NCBI RefSeq assembly: GCF_012927345.1
Contig: NZ_JABBGJ010000031.1
Coordinates: forward strand, 1 to 64,000
Direction of reading: 5' to 3'
From: Paraburkholderia polaris
GTDB taxonomy: Bacteria; Pseudomonadota; Gammaproteobacteria; Burkholderiales; Burkholderiaceae
Length of the DNA stretch: 64,000 nt
The first letter of the stretch is position 1. Each line of letters opens with the position of its first letter. A program made the position numbers and the translations under genes. The notes beneath the pieces were generated by a model. The model saw only the letters and a program-made list of their open reading frames with translations. It ran no database searches and was not told the origin of the DNA. Shown here piece by piece: positions 44,076-52,194 of this stretch.

Positions 44076-44104
44076 AAAACCCCGACGAGTGCCGTCGGGG
44101 TTTT
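44076..44104 (-). terminator. Intrinsic terminator of the MoxR/VWA operon
   Basis: AAAACCCCGAC / GTCGGGGTTTT, an 11-bp perfect stem with a 7-nt loop and A/T runs on both sides, 17 bases after the stop of the VWA gene. It separates that operon from the conjugation operon. Confidence 0.9.
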
Positions 44105-44120
44105 GAGATAAAAAGACGCG

Positions 44121-45464
44121 TCAGACAATCACCTCGATCGTTTCGCCGAACGGTGCCACGCGGGCTCGGTTCAGTTTCGTGGTCGAGGCCCAGAGGACCG
44201 GATAGCCCGGGTCTTCCGTGGGGAACGTCCCTTCCATGTCGGTCAGATAGACCAGAAAAGCCGGGTTGATACCCTCCTCGCCGACCCGGATGAATGGGGC
44301 GACGAAGCTGGTACCGCCGCCGCCGAGCACAGGCTTCAGTTCGATTGTGTCTCCCCTCTCGAAGATCTGCACTTGCGAAACCCGCGTGTCGCAATCCATC
44401 ACGACAAGGCGTTTCGGCTGCAGCGTCTCGAACACGTTCACGATCTCTGCGTCGAATTGCGCTTGCGTCTCGCTCCAAAGAGACCCACTCGAATCCCGTA
44501 CGAAGACCGCGTCCTCGACGGCGGGCTCATGCAGCGATGGCAGGAACAAACCGAGATGCAAAAACCGCTTATTCGGACGAGCGTACGTATAGTCGGTTGG
44601 CGCCGAATCCTGCGCAAAACGCATCAGCACGGAACGCCATTCGACCGCCGGCTCCGCGAGTCCTTGCAGAACACCTTCCAGCCAGCCAGGCGCTTGCCCG
44701 ACCATCTGGGCCGCTTTTGCGGCTTGCATGACAGCGACCTTCCACTTCGCCTCCGCTTCCGCAGGGCGATCACCCGGATAGGGACGAACTTCGCCACAAC
44801 CCGGATCAAAGTCACCTGGCTGGGGCTCTCCCTGACCGTCGCCGCGATTACCTGCGTCGTCAGTCTGGCCACTCTTCTGCCCGTTGCCCGGATTTGACTG
44901 GCCCTTGCCCTGACCGTGGTCTTGCTGCTGACCCTGATCCTGACCTTGGCCCTTACCCTGGTCCTGCTGCTGACCCTGCTGGCCTTTCCCGTGGCCCTGA
45001 CCTTTACGTTGATCCTGACCGGCGCCCGACTGCTTTTGCTGATTGGGCGCGGACTGCGGCTTCTGCTCACGCTCCCGCATCAGCCTGGCGTAGTTCTCCT
45101 CGAGCGACCCGTCATATTTCGGGTCGATCAAAACGCCTTTGGGCAGCTTCAGACCGGATGCCACCACAATATGATTGACCGGGTAGTCACCAGCCTTGTT
45201 GGCAGTGTCCGGATCACGGCCTTGCATGCGGAAGATGTGTCCGAGTGCCGGATGTAGCGTCTCATGCGCAAGCGTCCCCTTCAGTTCGTCATCATCGATC
45301 GTGTCGAGAAAAGCCGGGTTGTAGCCCAGGCTGATCCCATCGACCCAGAATGTCTTGCACGTCGGGTCTTCAACGATGTCGAGCATCAGGAGAAGCGTCG
45401 CAAAGAAGCGATAACTGCGGTCCATGACCAGCGAATGCCGTGCCTTAGCTAAGCGTGGATGCAT
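44121..45464 (-). CDS. Metallopeptidase-like (DUF2201) plus VWA-like domain protein
   Basis: Predicted 447 residues. N-terminal domain has the zinc motif HETLH in GTLAHETLHPALGHIFRMQ at about 65 and NKAGDYPVNHIVVASGLKLP, as in DUF2201_N. Residues 135-200 are a low-complexity Gly/Gln/Lys/Asp linker. The C-terminal domain is VWA-like with a MIDAS-type DSSGS in VFVRDSSGSLWSE at about 328 and later FLVYLTDMEG. Such proteins are partners of MoxR AAA+ ATPases; together they remodel or insert metals into targets. It is last of three genes (MoxR, DUF3150, this), starting 7 bases after its neighbour. Confidence 0.82.
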   Translation of the reverse strand: MHPRLAKARHSLVMDRSYRFFATLLLMLDIVEDPTCKTFWVDGISLGYNPAFLDTIDDDELKGTLAHETLHPALGHIFRMQGRDPDTANKAGDYPVNHIVVASGLKLPKGVLIDPKYDGSLEENYARLMREREQKPQSAPNQQKQSGAGQDQRKGQGHGKGQQGQQQDQGKGQGQDQGQQQDHGQGKGQSNPGNGQKSGQTDDAGNRGDGQGEPQPGDFDPGCGEVRPYPGDRPAEAEAKWKVAVMQAAKAAQMVGQAPGWLEGVLQGLAEPAVEWRSVLMRFAQDSAPTDYTYARPNKRFLHLGLFLPSLHEPAVEDAVFVRDSSGSLWSETQAQFDAEIVNVFETLQPKRLVVMDCDTRVSQVQIFERGDTIELKPVLGGGGTSFVAPFIRVGEEGINPAFLVYLTDMEGTFPTEDPGYPVLWASTTKLNRARVAPFGETIEVIV

Positions 45465-45471
45465 GGCGACC

Positions 45472-46401
45472 TCAGGCGACGAGACGAAGTTGCGAGGTCT
45501 CAGCGCGCGCCGGCGTATAAGCAGGGGCCGGAGCCGAACCCATGAATGCCGCCATCATGCTTTCGATCTCGGATGCCTTCGACGCAGCTTGCGCTCGCGC
45601 GAACGGCGATTCCTTGAGCTCAGCACCAGACAGGTTGCCAAGGTGATGCTCGGCTTCATCGAGGATCCGGTTGAGCTCGGGGTCCCCACTGAAGTTCAGC
45701 TTCGGCAACAGCGCACACAACGAACGGACATTGTTCGCCACGTCCAGCCGCGGACTCTCGTTCACATACAGCGTCGACGCGAGCTTTGAGACCGCCTCAT
45801 ACAGACGACCAACGATGTCATTGTTAGCCGCCTTGATCGAGTACTCGACGTGTTTGTCGATATCCGATCTCAGCGACACGAGCACATCCTCCGGCAGCGA
45901 AACGCCAAAGTGCTCCGCGTTCGGGAACGGCAGGATCGTGAGGCGCACGGCAAACTTCAGACGAAGCTGCGACTCCGTCGGATAGTCCTCCTCCCGGAAG
46001 AGAGGGCCGAGCGTTTCAGAGTTGCGGGCCGCTTCCACGAGGTTCGGATAGTCCGTTAGAAAATGCGCGACGGCAACTTCGAACTTCTCGCGCAATCGAC
46101 GCGCCTGTTCCACAAAATCCATGTAAATCAGCGTCGGCAGCAACCGCACAGCGTCCTGCTTGTAGTTGAGCGTGAACTTTTCCCAGTGACGACGCATTTC
46201 GCCTTCGATGCGTGTCACTTCGTTATAGCTTTCCGCTCCTCTCAGCAACAGGCGCTTGTTGTAACGGCCAGCGTCGGCGACCTTGTGGGTGCGGTCGACT
46301 TCAGCCGTGATCTTGTCGTCGAACTTGCGGGCTTTCCAGACAGAAATGCTCAGGCTGCAAAGCATGACGTTCGATGCAACATCGGCAATGGTTTTGGACA
46401 T
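45472..46401 (-). CDS. DUF3150-like protein
   Basis: Predicted 309 residues from ATG 46401 (GGAG upstream). Helical and charged: VMLCSLSISVWKARKFDDKIT, DAGRYNKRLLLRGAESYNEV, MRRHWEKFTLNYKQDAVRLLP, then a long region ending in an Ala/Pro-rich tail. The opening pattern (short hydrophobic stretch, W-x-A-R-K, D.....G.Y.K.LL) is the one I link to DUF3150, a family found between MoxR and VWA genes on plasmids and phages. Its role is not known. Confidence 0.7.
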   Translation of the reverse strand: MSKTIADVASNVMLCSLSISVWKARKFDDKITAEVDRTHKVADAGRYNKRLLLRGAESYNEVTRIEGEMRRHWEKFTLNYKQDAVRLLPTLIYMDFVEQARRLREKFEVAVAHFLTDYPNLVEAARNSETLGPLFREEDYPTESQLRLKFAVRLTILPFPNAEHFGVSLPEDVLVSLRSDIDKHVEYSIKAANNDIVGRLYEAVSKLASTLYVNESPRLDVANNVRSLCALLPKLNFSGDPELNRILDEAEHHLGNLSGAELKESPFARAQAASKASEIESMMAAFMGSAPAPAYTPARAETSQLRLVA

Positions 46402-46508
46402 GATGAGACTCCACGAGAAGTAGATTGATAAATCAGGAATGGAACGAAACAGCGCGTACCCCCGGGAGGGAGAACACGCGCGGAACCAGCGGCAGAAGAT
46501 GAAAATGC

Positions 46509-47585
46509 TCAGGCGGTCTCGAGTTCGTGGCCGAGGATCTTGCAAAGCTCACCCGCCCACGACTCACGCTGGAACGTGTGGGTTTGCTGCAGCGACGGGT
46601 CACGTGTCGTGGCATCATGAATGTAGAAGCCGACGTACTCGCGCATGCCAGCGTCGATCATGCGGTTGACGTAGACCATGACCGTGTCGAAGTTCGTAGC
46701 CGTGGTCCGGCCAGCAAGCATCGATACGATCGCGGTGGCGGTTGCCGGCTTGGCTGTGTCCGGAAGGCGGGCGCCACGCGGGTTAAGCAGAATCTCTTCG
46801 AGCGTCGGAATTTCCTTGTAGACGTCGAGGAACGTCGCAAGCTCGTGCGCAGCAGCTTCACCAACCGAACCCGCATACTCGCGAAGCTCCTGGCCCTTCG
46901 GAATGATCGGCATCTTCTTTCCGAGGAACCCCCAGCTACGCGGCGTCGGGAAGTTCTCGATGTCACGCCCTTTCTTCGGGACGTAGAGCAAATCCTGGCG
47001 GAAGCGCAGAAACGCGATCAACTCATTGGGCGTGTTGTTCTCCACCGCCCACTTCGACCACGACTTGATATCCGGTACGAGGTTGACGATCGTCGCGAAA
47101 CGCGAGATCACCGGGTCCAGAATTCCACTCACGGCCGCGTTATGGCTGCGGTCGTTGGTGGCCGCCAGGAAGGTCACGCAATCCGGCAGGACGTGGTCGC
47201 CTACGCGACGTGCTAGCAGCAGCTGCATGTAGGCCGCCTGCACTGCAGCCGAGCCTTGGCCCAGATCGTCCAGGAACCATATCGTCGGACGAGTGGCGCT
47301 GAGGATCTTGTGCATATTCCCGAATGGCAGGAATCGGGCGGATAGCCCATCTGCCGAAGGAAACGGCAACCCTTTCGGGTCGGTCGGGTCTTCAGTGACG
47401 GGGTGGCTAATCACAAGGTCATAGCCGAGCAGCGCGGCAACAGAGGCCACGATGTCGGACTTTCCGACCCCAGGCGCCCCGGTAATTAGCACCGGAAATT
47501 GGCGGCGGACGTACGCGACCAGGAGGGTTATCAGTTCGGCGGCGGTAATGTCGGCGAGCTTCGGCAATTTTGAAACGGCGTTCAT
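46509..47585 (-). CDS. MoxR-like AAA+ ATPase
   Basis: Predicted 358 residues. Walker A VLITGAPGVGKSDIVAS at about 34, Walker B TIWFLDDLGQGSAAVQ at about 98 (DD in place of DE), sensor 1 CVTFLAATNDRSHNA at about 137 and arginine-finger region ILDPVISRFATIVNL. The insert PKGLPFPSADGLSARFLPFG is typical of CbbQ/MoxR-type subfamilies. It starts the triad with DUF3150 and VWA; a hairpin with GCGGGA/TCCCGC precedes it. It should act as the motor on the VWA protein. Confidence 0.88.
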   Translation of the reverse strand: MNAVSKLPKLADITAAELITLLVAYVRRQFPVLITGAPGVGKSDIVASVAALLGYDLVISHPVTEDPTDPKGLPFPSADGLSARFLPFGNMHKILSATRPTIWFLDDLGQGSAAVQAAYMQLLLARRVGDHVLPDCVTFLAATNDRSHNAAVSGILDPVISRFATIVNLVPDIKSWSKWAVENNTPNELIAFLRFRQDLLYVPKKGRDIENFPTPRSWGFLGKKMPIIPKGQELREYAGSVGEAAAHELATFLDVYKEIPTLEEILLNPRGARLPDTAKPATATAIVSMLAGRTTATNFDTVMVYVNRMIDAGMREYVGFYIHDATTRDPSLQQTHTFQRESWAGELCKILGHELETA

Positions 47586-47682
47586 GGTGGTTTCCTGAAA
47601 AGAAAGCCCCGTTGAGACGCCATTCCCTTTGGCGGGATGTGCGTCCCGCTGGGGATAGAGATGAAGTGCCGATAGACGGCGC

Positions 47683-47700
47683 TGGATGCGTCAGAGACGC
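47683..47700 (-). repeat. TCGATGCG hairpin, copy 3
   Basis: TGGATGCGTC-AGA-GACGC; the flank has one change (TGG for TCG). Confidence 0.5.
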
Positions 47701-47769
47701 GAAAATGCCAAAAGGCGCCACGGGGACGCCAGTTTGCGAAACAGATAAGGGAGAGGCTGGAAGCCGAAG

Positions 47770-47787
47770 TCGATGCGCCGGAGGCGC
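47770..47787 (-). repeat. TCGATGCG hairpin, copy 4
   Basis: TCGATGCGCC-GGA-GGCGC followed by GAGGTGT, 87 bases from copy 3. Confidence 0.6.
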
Positions 47788-47894
47788 GAGGTGTATCTGC
47801 AGTCTAGGCCTCGAAACCCGCGGGTTTTTCACAGAATGAGCGCTGATTTGCTAGGGCTTTCGAGGGTCAGTCTGCGGCCGGCCCGGAAAAAAAT

Positions 47895-47923
47895 AACCCC
47901 GACCGCTTGCGCGCGTCGGGGTT
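47895..47923 (-). terminator. Intrinsic terminator of the 98-residue gene
   Basis: AACCCCGAC / GTCGGGGTT, a 9-bp stem with a GC-rich loop; on the minus strand the hairpin is followed by ATTTTTTT. It lies 21 bases after the stop at 47945. Confidence 0.88.
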
Positions 47924-47944
47924 TGGGTACAGGTTGTCTGGGCT

Positions 47945-48241
47945 TCAGCGACTTCGCAGAAGTGCCTTTTTGTCAGCCAGGAACTTCTCTGCCAAGGAAT
48001 CGAATCGGTCCGTCTCCTCGCTCGGCTCCTCGTAGGTGGTGCTGCCGCTCGGGTTAGCCCCCGTCCATGCGGCGTTAGCCGCTTCCTGCGTAGGATGCCC
48101 AACAGACGCCCAGTTGAAGGCGCTGTAGTCGTATTCGACATCCCATTCATGATCCTCGCCGGTCTGGTAGAAATCGAAAAATCCGCGTCCCCAGGTGCCG
48201 TCGCGACGCTTCCAAATGACGTTTTCGCGGTTACAGCTCAT
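47945..48241 (-). CDS. Small acidic hypothetical protein
   Basis: Predicted 98 residues from ATG 48241, starting MSCNRENVIWKRRDGTWGRG. Trp/Tyr/Asp-rich first half (FFDFYQTGEDHEWDVEYDYSA), then a helix with HPTQEAANAAWTGA. The start is fixed by GGAGG 7 bases upstream inside the recurrent leader. Own terminator downstream, so it may be transcribed alone or with the gene at 48311. Function unknown. Confidence 0.6.
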   Translation of the reverse strand: MSCNRENVIWKRRDGTWGRGFFDFYQTGEDHEWDVEYDYSAFNWASVGHPTQEAANAAWTGANPSGSTTYEEPSEETDRFDSLAEKFLADKKALLRSR

Positions 48242-48297
48242 ATCTGCCTCCAGCATGAGACGGAGCCGCCCCAACGGGGAGGCCCCATCGGGTAAGG
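48242..48297 (-). promoter_or_regulatory. Recurrent structured leader (98-residue gene)
   Basis: Minus strand: TTACCCGAT, GGGG-CCT-CCCC hairpin, GTTGGGGCG, then GGCTCC (48262-48267) against GGAGGC (48246-48251), the Shine-Dalgarno arm, 5 bases from ATG. CTCC/GGAG is the paired core. Confidence 0.65.
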
Positions 48298-48310
48298 TTG
48301 ATCGACTTCT

Positions 48311-48853
48311 TCAGGAAACGGACACACCAGCCTCGTTCACCGGCACGCCGTTCACTTCCGAAAGAACGGGTTTGCTGTCGTTCAGGCTGGCTTCAAAGAG
48401 CACAGGGACTCCGTTCGGCCACACGCCACCATTGCAGTCCGCTGCATTCAATACATCGCGGAGAATGGCGTCGGCCTGCTCTCTGGTCTTCGCCTTGACT
48501 CGAATGGCTGCCGTCAAGGTGCAATCGAACGCGTATTCGTTGTCCAAGGCGCCGACAGCCATTCCGGGTTCAGTCGACGCAGCCCAGTCCGGCAGCACGT
48601 CGATCGCAACAAGATTGAACTCCTCCGGCGCTTCGCTCACGGTATTCGCATCGAACAACGAATCCGCCAGATCGGCTCTTTCGGGGGCCGATAGATCGAC
48701 CCACTTCAGTCCGTCGAGCGCTTGGGCCGCGACAAGTTCAACGTTCGCCGCGTCGATGACGACACGACACGATGTTTCGGCACGGCCAGGCCCGAAAAGA
48801 TGCGACCAATTCCCGGCGAACAGGCGCTGTACCGGCATTTCCAGATTATCCAT
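48311..48853 (-). CDS. Hypothetical protein
   Basis: Predicted 180 residues, acidic. Starts MDNLEMPVQRLFAGNWSHLFG; later VVIDAANVELVAAQALDGLK and DCTLTAAIRVKAKTREQADAIL suggest an alpha/beta fold with a ferredoxin-like repeat. The start is fixed by AGGAG within the recurrent leader. Ends 70 bases before the next start. No family is recognised. Confidence 0.6.
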   Translation of the reverse strand: MDNLEMPVQRLFAGNWSHLFGPGRAETSCRVVIDAANVELVAAQALDGLKWVDLSAPERADLADSLFDANTVSEAPEEFNLVAIDVLPDWAASTEPGMAVGALDNEYAFDCTLTAAIRVKAKTREQADAILRDVLNAADCNGGVWPNGVPVLFEASLNDSKPVLSEVNGVPVNEAGVSVS

Positions 48854-48916
48854 TTGCTTCTCCTAAAAGAGTGCACGAGAAGCCTCCCCGGGGGGGGATC
48901 GCTTCCCGCGCGGGTC
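48854..48916 (-). promoter_or_regulatory. Recurrent structured leader (180-residue gene)
   Basis: Minus strand: GACCCGCGC, GGGA-AGCGA-TCCC hairpin, CCCCGGGGAG, then GCTTCTC (48877-48883) paired perfectly with GAGAAGC (48856-48862) that overlaps the Shine-Dalgarno AGGAG; ATG follows after 2 bases. Confidence 0.7.
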
Positions 48917-48925
48917 AATTGAAGC

Positions 48926-50719
48926 TCAGACCAGATCAAACTCGGTCTGCGCCGATGCCATCGTTGCCTTGTTACCCCAAGCGGTGCGAGCCTCATCCGG
49001 GAGTTCCGAAAACGCCACTGTCTTGCTAAGGAGCGTGTCGAGGTCGTACTCGAGTGTGAGCCCGAGGCGATCCTTGAACGATGTACGACGGCAGATTTCG
49101 TCGTGCTTACTCAGCATCGATCCGGAGAGGTTTAAGCTTCCGAAACCGCGGTACCACTTGTACGCTGCCGTGATGCCGCCCGGTTCGAACCGGGATTCAT
49201 GCTTGGCCAGCAAGCGGTCGAGTTCGAAATCCTCGATCATGCAAACGCTTTCCATGTCGACCGAAAACTCAGGATGCTTCTCAGCGTTCCAGACGATCCG
49301 ACCGCTCTTTAGCGTAACGAGCTCCTGCTCGCATCCACTGTCGTTGGTCAGACTTTCGATCAACGGATCGCGCAGCCCCGTCCATGCGCTGCCACCCGAC
49401 GTTTCCTCCCACTCGTCGCCAACGTAGAGAAACCTTGCGTCGGGCGCCTGGCTCGGTAGCCCAGGTTCAATTTCAGGGATGCCGTAGCGCACGGATCCAG
49501 ACCGGATTGCGTGGTAGTCCGCCCAGCATGAAAACGGGCGTGCAAGCCCCTGAAGCGATTGATAGGCGTCAACCCCTACCATCATGTCGAGCGGGAGAAT
49601 CTGGAACTTCGGCTTCTCGCCTGCCCGCCCGGCACGCTGCTCCTCGTCGTAGTCGAGTTGGAGCATGAGGCGCGTCAGTAATCGAATCATCGCGGGACTG
49701 TAGGTGTCAGCCTCGATGGCAATATATCCACCGCGGATCGTACGGCCGATCCAGTTCCGAAGGGTCCAGTCGTACTGCGTATTGCGCAGGAAACGGTTGA
49801 AGCGATTCAGCCCGCGCGCATACTCGTAGCGTTCATCAAACTCGATCATGTTCGCAAGTGACTTATCCTCGGCGGCGACACAGGACCAGCAGCCCGTGCG
49901 GGCGCCGCACTTTCCCTGTCGTTGCTTCCCGCCACCTTCGTAGATCGCGTCCGCGACCACCGCGCACGACGTGCCCGCCGCGTGTGCATAGATCCGCTTC
50001 GTCTCCTCGAAGTCCGAGAACGTCGGATAGAGGTTCGCACCGTAAAGCGCGATCGCCTCCCACACATCATCAGAAGACCAGTCTCGCAGCGGGGTGATAA
50101 CGAACTCGCCATCCTTGTTCCGGACGGGAACGTCGGGGCGATCCTGCCTCGCCTTCATGTGCAGGGCGCGGCGCAACGATTCGTCGAGACGCGTGCCAAG
50201 TAGCGTGACGGGCTCCTGCATGCCGCCGGCAATGAACGCCTTGAAGAGCTGCTTGCGCAACCGCGCCTGCGGCGTTACCTTGAGGTCGACTGAGCAGTCA
50301 GATGACACATTCGGGAAACTCGGCAGGCCACGCCCCGTCAGGATCTTCATTTGAAAAGTCGAGAGCAGATTTGGCTTCGCGATCTCGGTCTGGATGTTAA
50401 GACCGTGCCGTCGGCCAAACGCACGCATCTTCGCGAGCTCCGTCCGGTAGTGAACGGAGATTTCCGGGTTCTCGACCTCGGTATCCGAGGTGGTCACCAC
50501 AATGAACGGACTCGCACCGCGTTCCTTCGCCTGCACGGCTGCGTGCAGGGTCAGCGCTGCAACGACAGATGAATCCTTCCCACCACTAAACGCGATCACA
50601 GTGGGGATTTGCTGCATGAAGATCGCGACGATCGCGGCAAGCGCTCTCTCGATGCGTTCCTCAATCGAAAACACCAACTCGTCGATGCTGAAGAGTTGGA
50701 TGGTTCGCTCGTCCATCAT
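48926..50719 (-). CDS. DndC-like PAPS-reductase-fold protein (orphan)
   Basis: Predicted 597 residues from ATG 50719 (CAGGAG upstream). ATP-pyrophosphatase P-loop VIAFSGGKDSSVVAALT at about 42, PFIVVTTSDTEVENP after it, then VTLLGTRLDESLRR at about 190, PLRDWSSDDVWEAIALYG at about 227, and the cysteine cluster CGARTGCWSCVAAEDKS at about 285 that in DndC binds a 4Fe-4S centre. DndC, with DndA/B/D/E, puts sulfur into the DNA backbone (phosphorothioation). No dndB, dndD or dndE is visible nearby, so it may have another partner or modify other targets. The C-terminal 200 residues extend beyond the common core. Confidence 0.82.
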   Translation of the reverse strand: MMDERTIQLFSIDELVFSIEERIERALAAIVAIFMQQIPTVIAFSGGKDSSVVAALTLHAAVQAKERGASPFIVVTTSDTEVENPEISVHYRTELAKMRAFGRRHGLNIQTEIAKPNLLSTFQMKILTGRGLPSFPNVSSDCSVDLKVTPQARLRKQLFKAFIAGGMQEPVTLLGTRLDESLRRALHMKARQDRPDVPVRNKDGEFVITPLRDWSSDDVWEAIALYGANLYPTFSDFEETKRIYAHAAGTSCAVVADAIYEGGGKQRQGKCGARTGCWSCVAAEDKSLANMIEFDERYEYARGLNRFNRFLRNTQYDWTLRNWIGRTIRGGYIAIEADTYSPAMIRLLTRLMLQLDYDEEQRAGRAGEKPKFQILPLDMMVGVDAYQSLQGLARPFSCWADYHAIRSGSVRYGIPEIEPGLPSQAPDARFLYVGDEWEETSGGSAWTGLRDPLIESLTNDSGCEQELVTLKSGRIVWNAEKHPEFSVDMESVCMIEDFELDRLLAKHESRFEPGGITAAYKWYRGFGSLNLSGSMLSKHDEICRRTSFKDRLGLTLEYDLDTLLSKTVAFSELPDEARTAWGNKATMASAQTEFDLV

Positions 50720-50816
50720 GGTTTGCTCCTGAACGTCGACAGCCAACGCATTCCCGGACATAACTCCTCGACAGAGTGAGTTTCGCTGCGGGGCGACACC
50801 CCGTGGCACTGGGAAG
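50720..50816 (-). promoter_or_regulatory. Partial recurrent leader upstream of the DndC-like gene
   Basis: Minus strand has ACGGGG-TGTCG-CCCCG near 50790-50808, very like the first hairpin of the 20533-20591 leader. The second hairpin that hides the ribosome binding site is not evident, and the distance to the gene is longer (about 70 bases). Confidence 0.4.
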
Positions 50817-50929
50817 TGGATGGGTCAACGAAGTGACATCAGGCGCCTCGTCCGCTCTGGGACGAGGCCCCAGAGGGTTTAATGGAATGCGCTCCGGTCC
50901 GGCCTATGGCAGGAATTCGGAGCGCCTTG

Positions 50930-51298
50930 TCAGGCTATTTCAAGGATGCTTTCTTCGGCGATCATTCCCTCAGAGAACAGACGCGATACCTCTTCACGCA
51001 GGCGATCCATGCTCGCCTCATCCCAGCAACCGACGCCGTCAGCCTCATCGATCAGATCAACGAGGTCGTTGCGGGTCAGCTTTCGAATCGCAGGTCCAAG
51101 CTGTTTCAGCTTCGCCGCTGTGATGACGGTAACGACTTCCGCATGCAAGACGAGTGCGGTCGCCCTATCGTTACCGCTGAGCCAGAGTTCCACCTTTTCC
51201 AGCATTGCTAGCGGCTCAAGAGGCACTGAAGGTTGTAGGCTCAAGCCCGGCTCTCGCACTGTCGTACCTGACCGGCGAGTCTTTTTAGACGATTTCAT
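50930..51298 (-). CDS. Hypothetical protein
   Basis: Predicted 122 residues from ATG 51298. Basic start (MKSSKKTRRSGTT), then helices: LEPLAMLEKVELWLSGNDRA, LHAEVVTVITAAKLKQLGPA, NDLVDLIDEADGVGCWDEAS, MDRLREEVSRLFSEGMIAEE. Start fixed by TGGAGC inside the leader. No family known. It sits between the DndC-like gene and the 184-residue gene, each with its own leader. Confidence 0.6.
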   Translation of the reverse strand: MKSSKKTRRSGTTVREPGLSLQPSVPLEPLAMLEKVELWLSGNDRATALVLHAEVVTVITAAKLKQLGPAIRKLTRNDLVDLIDEADGVGCWDEASMDRLREEVSRLFSEGMIAEESILEIA

Positions 51299-51362
51299 CT
51301 TTTGCTCCACACCAGGTGTGGCGGGGAGCGTCCCAGCCGGACAGCTCCCCGCGCGGGTTTAG
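51299..51362 (-). promoter_or_regulatory. Recurrent structured leader with competing pairings (122-residue gene)
   Basis: Minus strand order: AAACCC, GCGGGGAGC (51344-51352), GCTCCCCGC (51321-51329), CCACACC-A-GGTGTGG (51307-51321), GGAGC (51304-51308), ATG. The middle GCTCC can pair upstream with GGGGAGC (9-bp perfect stem, ribosome binding site free of it) or downstream with GGAGC (site masked). The two states exclude each other, the layout of a translational switch. Confidence 0.7.
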
Positions 51363-51434
51363 TGCGCCGTCGATCGATTCAACGGAGCCTTGCTGATTGA
51401 CGTCGACGTTCTGCGGTTGCTGACAACACGCCTT

Positions 51435-51989
51435 CTAGTGGGAAACGTACCGGCTTACACCTGCGCCGGAGCGCAGCGTTTCGATTGCGACGCGATTGCG
51501 TGGTTCGCTGACGTCATAACGGCCGGCGATGCGGTCGGCAAGCTCGAGCAGGGAAACCCGCTCGTTCCGCGCGATCAGAAAGCCGTAGATCGTCATGACG
51601 TACTTAAGGACCTGTTGCTCTTCGTCAGTCGGAAAGCAGTACCGGGCAACCAGCATGCCTTGGCAATTGCGTTCCGCGTAGAACCCCAGTATCGAGGCGG
51701 CGATAGGAAATTTGTCGAGCAGATCCGGGTAATCCGCGATCGCCTCGGCCGTCGGCAGCGAAGGCTTCGGCATGTCATTGGAGGCGAACTCCGAATGCAG
51801 GTAAAGCGCGTTGTTCACCTCGCGCTTGTGCGCCTGGCGGAGACCGCGATCACCCATCGCATCAACGAAACCCAGGTCTTTGTCCCCGTAAGAAACTGAG
51901 GCGACACGACCGTGTTTATTGAGTAACTGGATCGTGGCACCCTCGCGGAACTCCGCGAACGCTACGTGCTGGGGCAGTTTGGATTTCAT
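51435..51989 (-). CDS. Hypothetical protein
   Basis: Predicted 184 residues from ATG 51989. Starts MKSKLPQHVAFAEFREGATI, with strands QLLNKHGRVASVSYGDKDLGF, then helices including LLDKFPIAASILGFYAERNC, DEEQQVLKYVMTIYGFLIAR and VSLLELADRIAGRYDVSEP. The start is set by AGGAGC in the leader. No family is recognised. A minus-strand terminator lies just upstream of the leader, so this gene should have its own promoter within or very near the leader, or be controlled by read-through. Confidence 0.6.
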   Translation of the reverse strand: MKSKLPQHVAFAEFREGATIQLLNKHGRVASVSYGDKDLGFVDAMGDRGLRQAHKREVNNALYLHSEFASNDMPKPSLPTAEAIADYPDLLDKFPIAASILGFYAERNCQGMLVARYCFPTDEEQQVLKYVMTIYGFLIARNERVSLLELADRIAGRYDVSEPRNRVAIETLRSGAGVSRYVSH

Positions 51990-52050
51990 AGTGTGCTCCT
52001 GGAGAATGTCCGTGGAACACGCCTCCCAACGGGATCGTGATCCCATTGGA
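51990..52050 (-). promoter_or_regulatory. Recurrent structured leader (184-residue gene)
   Basis: Minus strand: CCAATGGGAT-CACG-ATCCCGTTGG, a hairpin of 10 pairs with one mismatch (52026-52049), GAGGC, then GTGTTCC (52014-52020) paired with GGAGCAC (51993-51999), which holds the Shine-Dalgarno sequence. Confidence 0.7.
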
Positions 52051-52056
52051 CAGTTG

Positions 52057-52082
52057 AAAAAGACCACCTTTCGAAGGTGGTC
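52057..52082 (-). terminator. Intrinsic terminator ending hairpin array S4
   Basis: GACCACCTT-TCG-AAGGTGGTC, a 9-bp perfect stem; on the minus strand it is followed by TTTTT. Upstream on that strand lies only the hairpin array, and the next protein gene is divergent, so it must end a non-coding transcript or act as an attenuator. Confidence 0.82.
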
Positions 52083-52084
52083 AG

Positions 52085-52102
52085 TCGATGCGCCTTAGGC
52101 GC
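52085..52102 (-). repeat. TCGATGCG hairpin, copy 5
   Basis: TCGATGCGCC-TTA-GGCGC followed by GGGTGTGT. Confidence 0.6.
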
Positions 52103-52194
52103 GGGTGTGTAAAACGCTGGAACGAATAAACGCCTGGGGCGGTCCCGAGAGACCACGAGCCGGAGGAAGCGCCAAACGCCGTATATACGGGAGA

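Larger units (their letters stand above)
47586..47894 (-). repeat. Hairpin array S3
   Basis: The spacer upstream of the MoxR gene holds a GCGGGA/TCCCGC hairpin (about 47623-47655, resembling the first part of the recurrent leader), GCCG-ATAGA-CGGC, two TCGATGCG-type hairpins and AACCCGCGGGTT near 47815. The overlapping minus-strand frames are Pro/Arg/Ser-rich and not convincing. It follows the terminator of the next upstream gene, so it is likely the long 5' leader of the MoxR operon. Confidence 0.55.
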
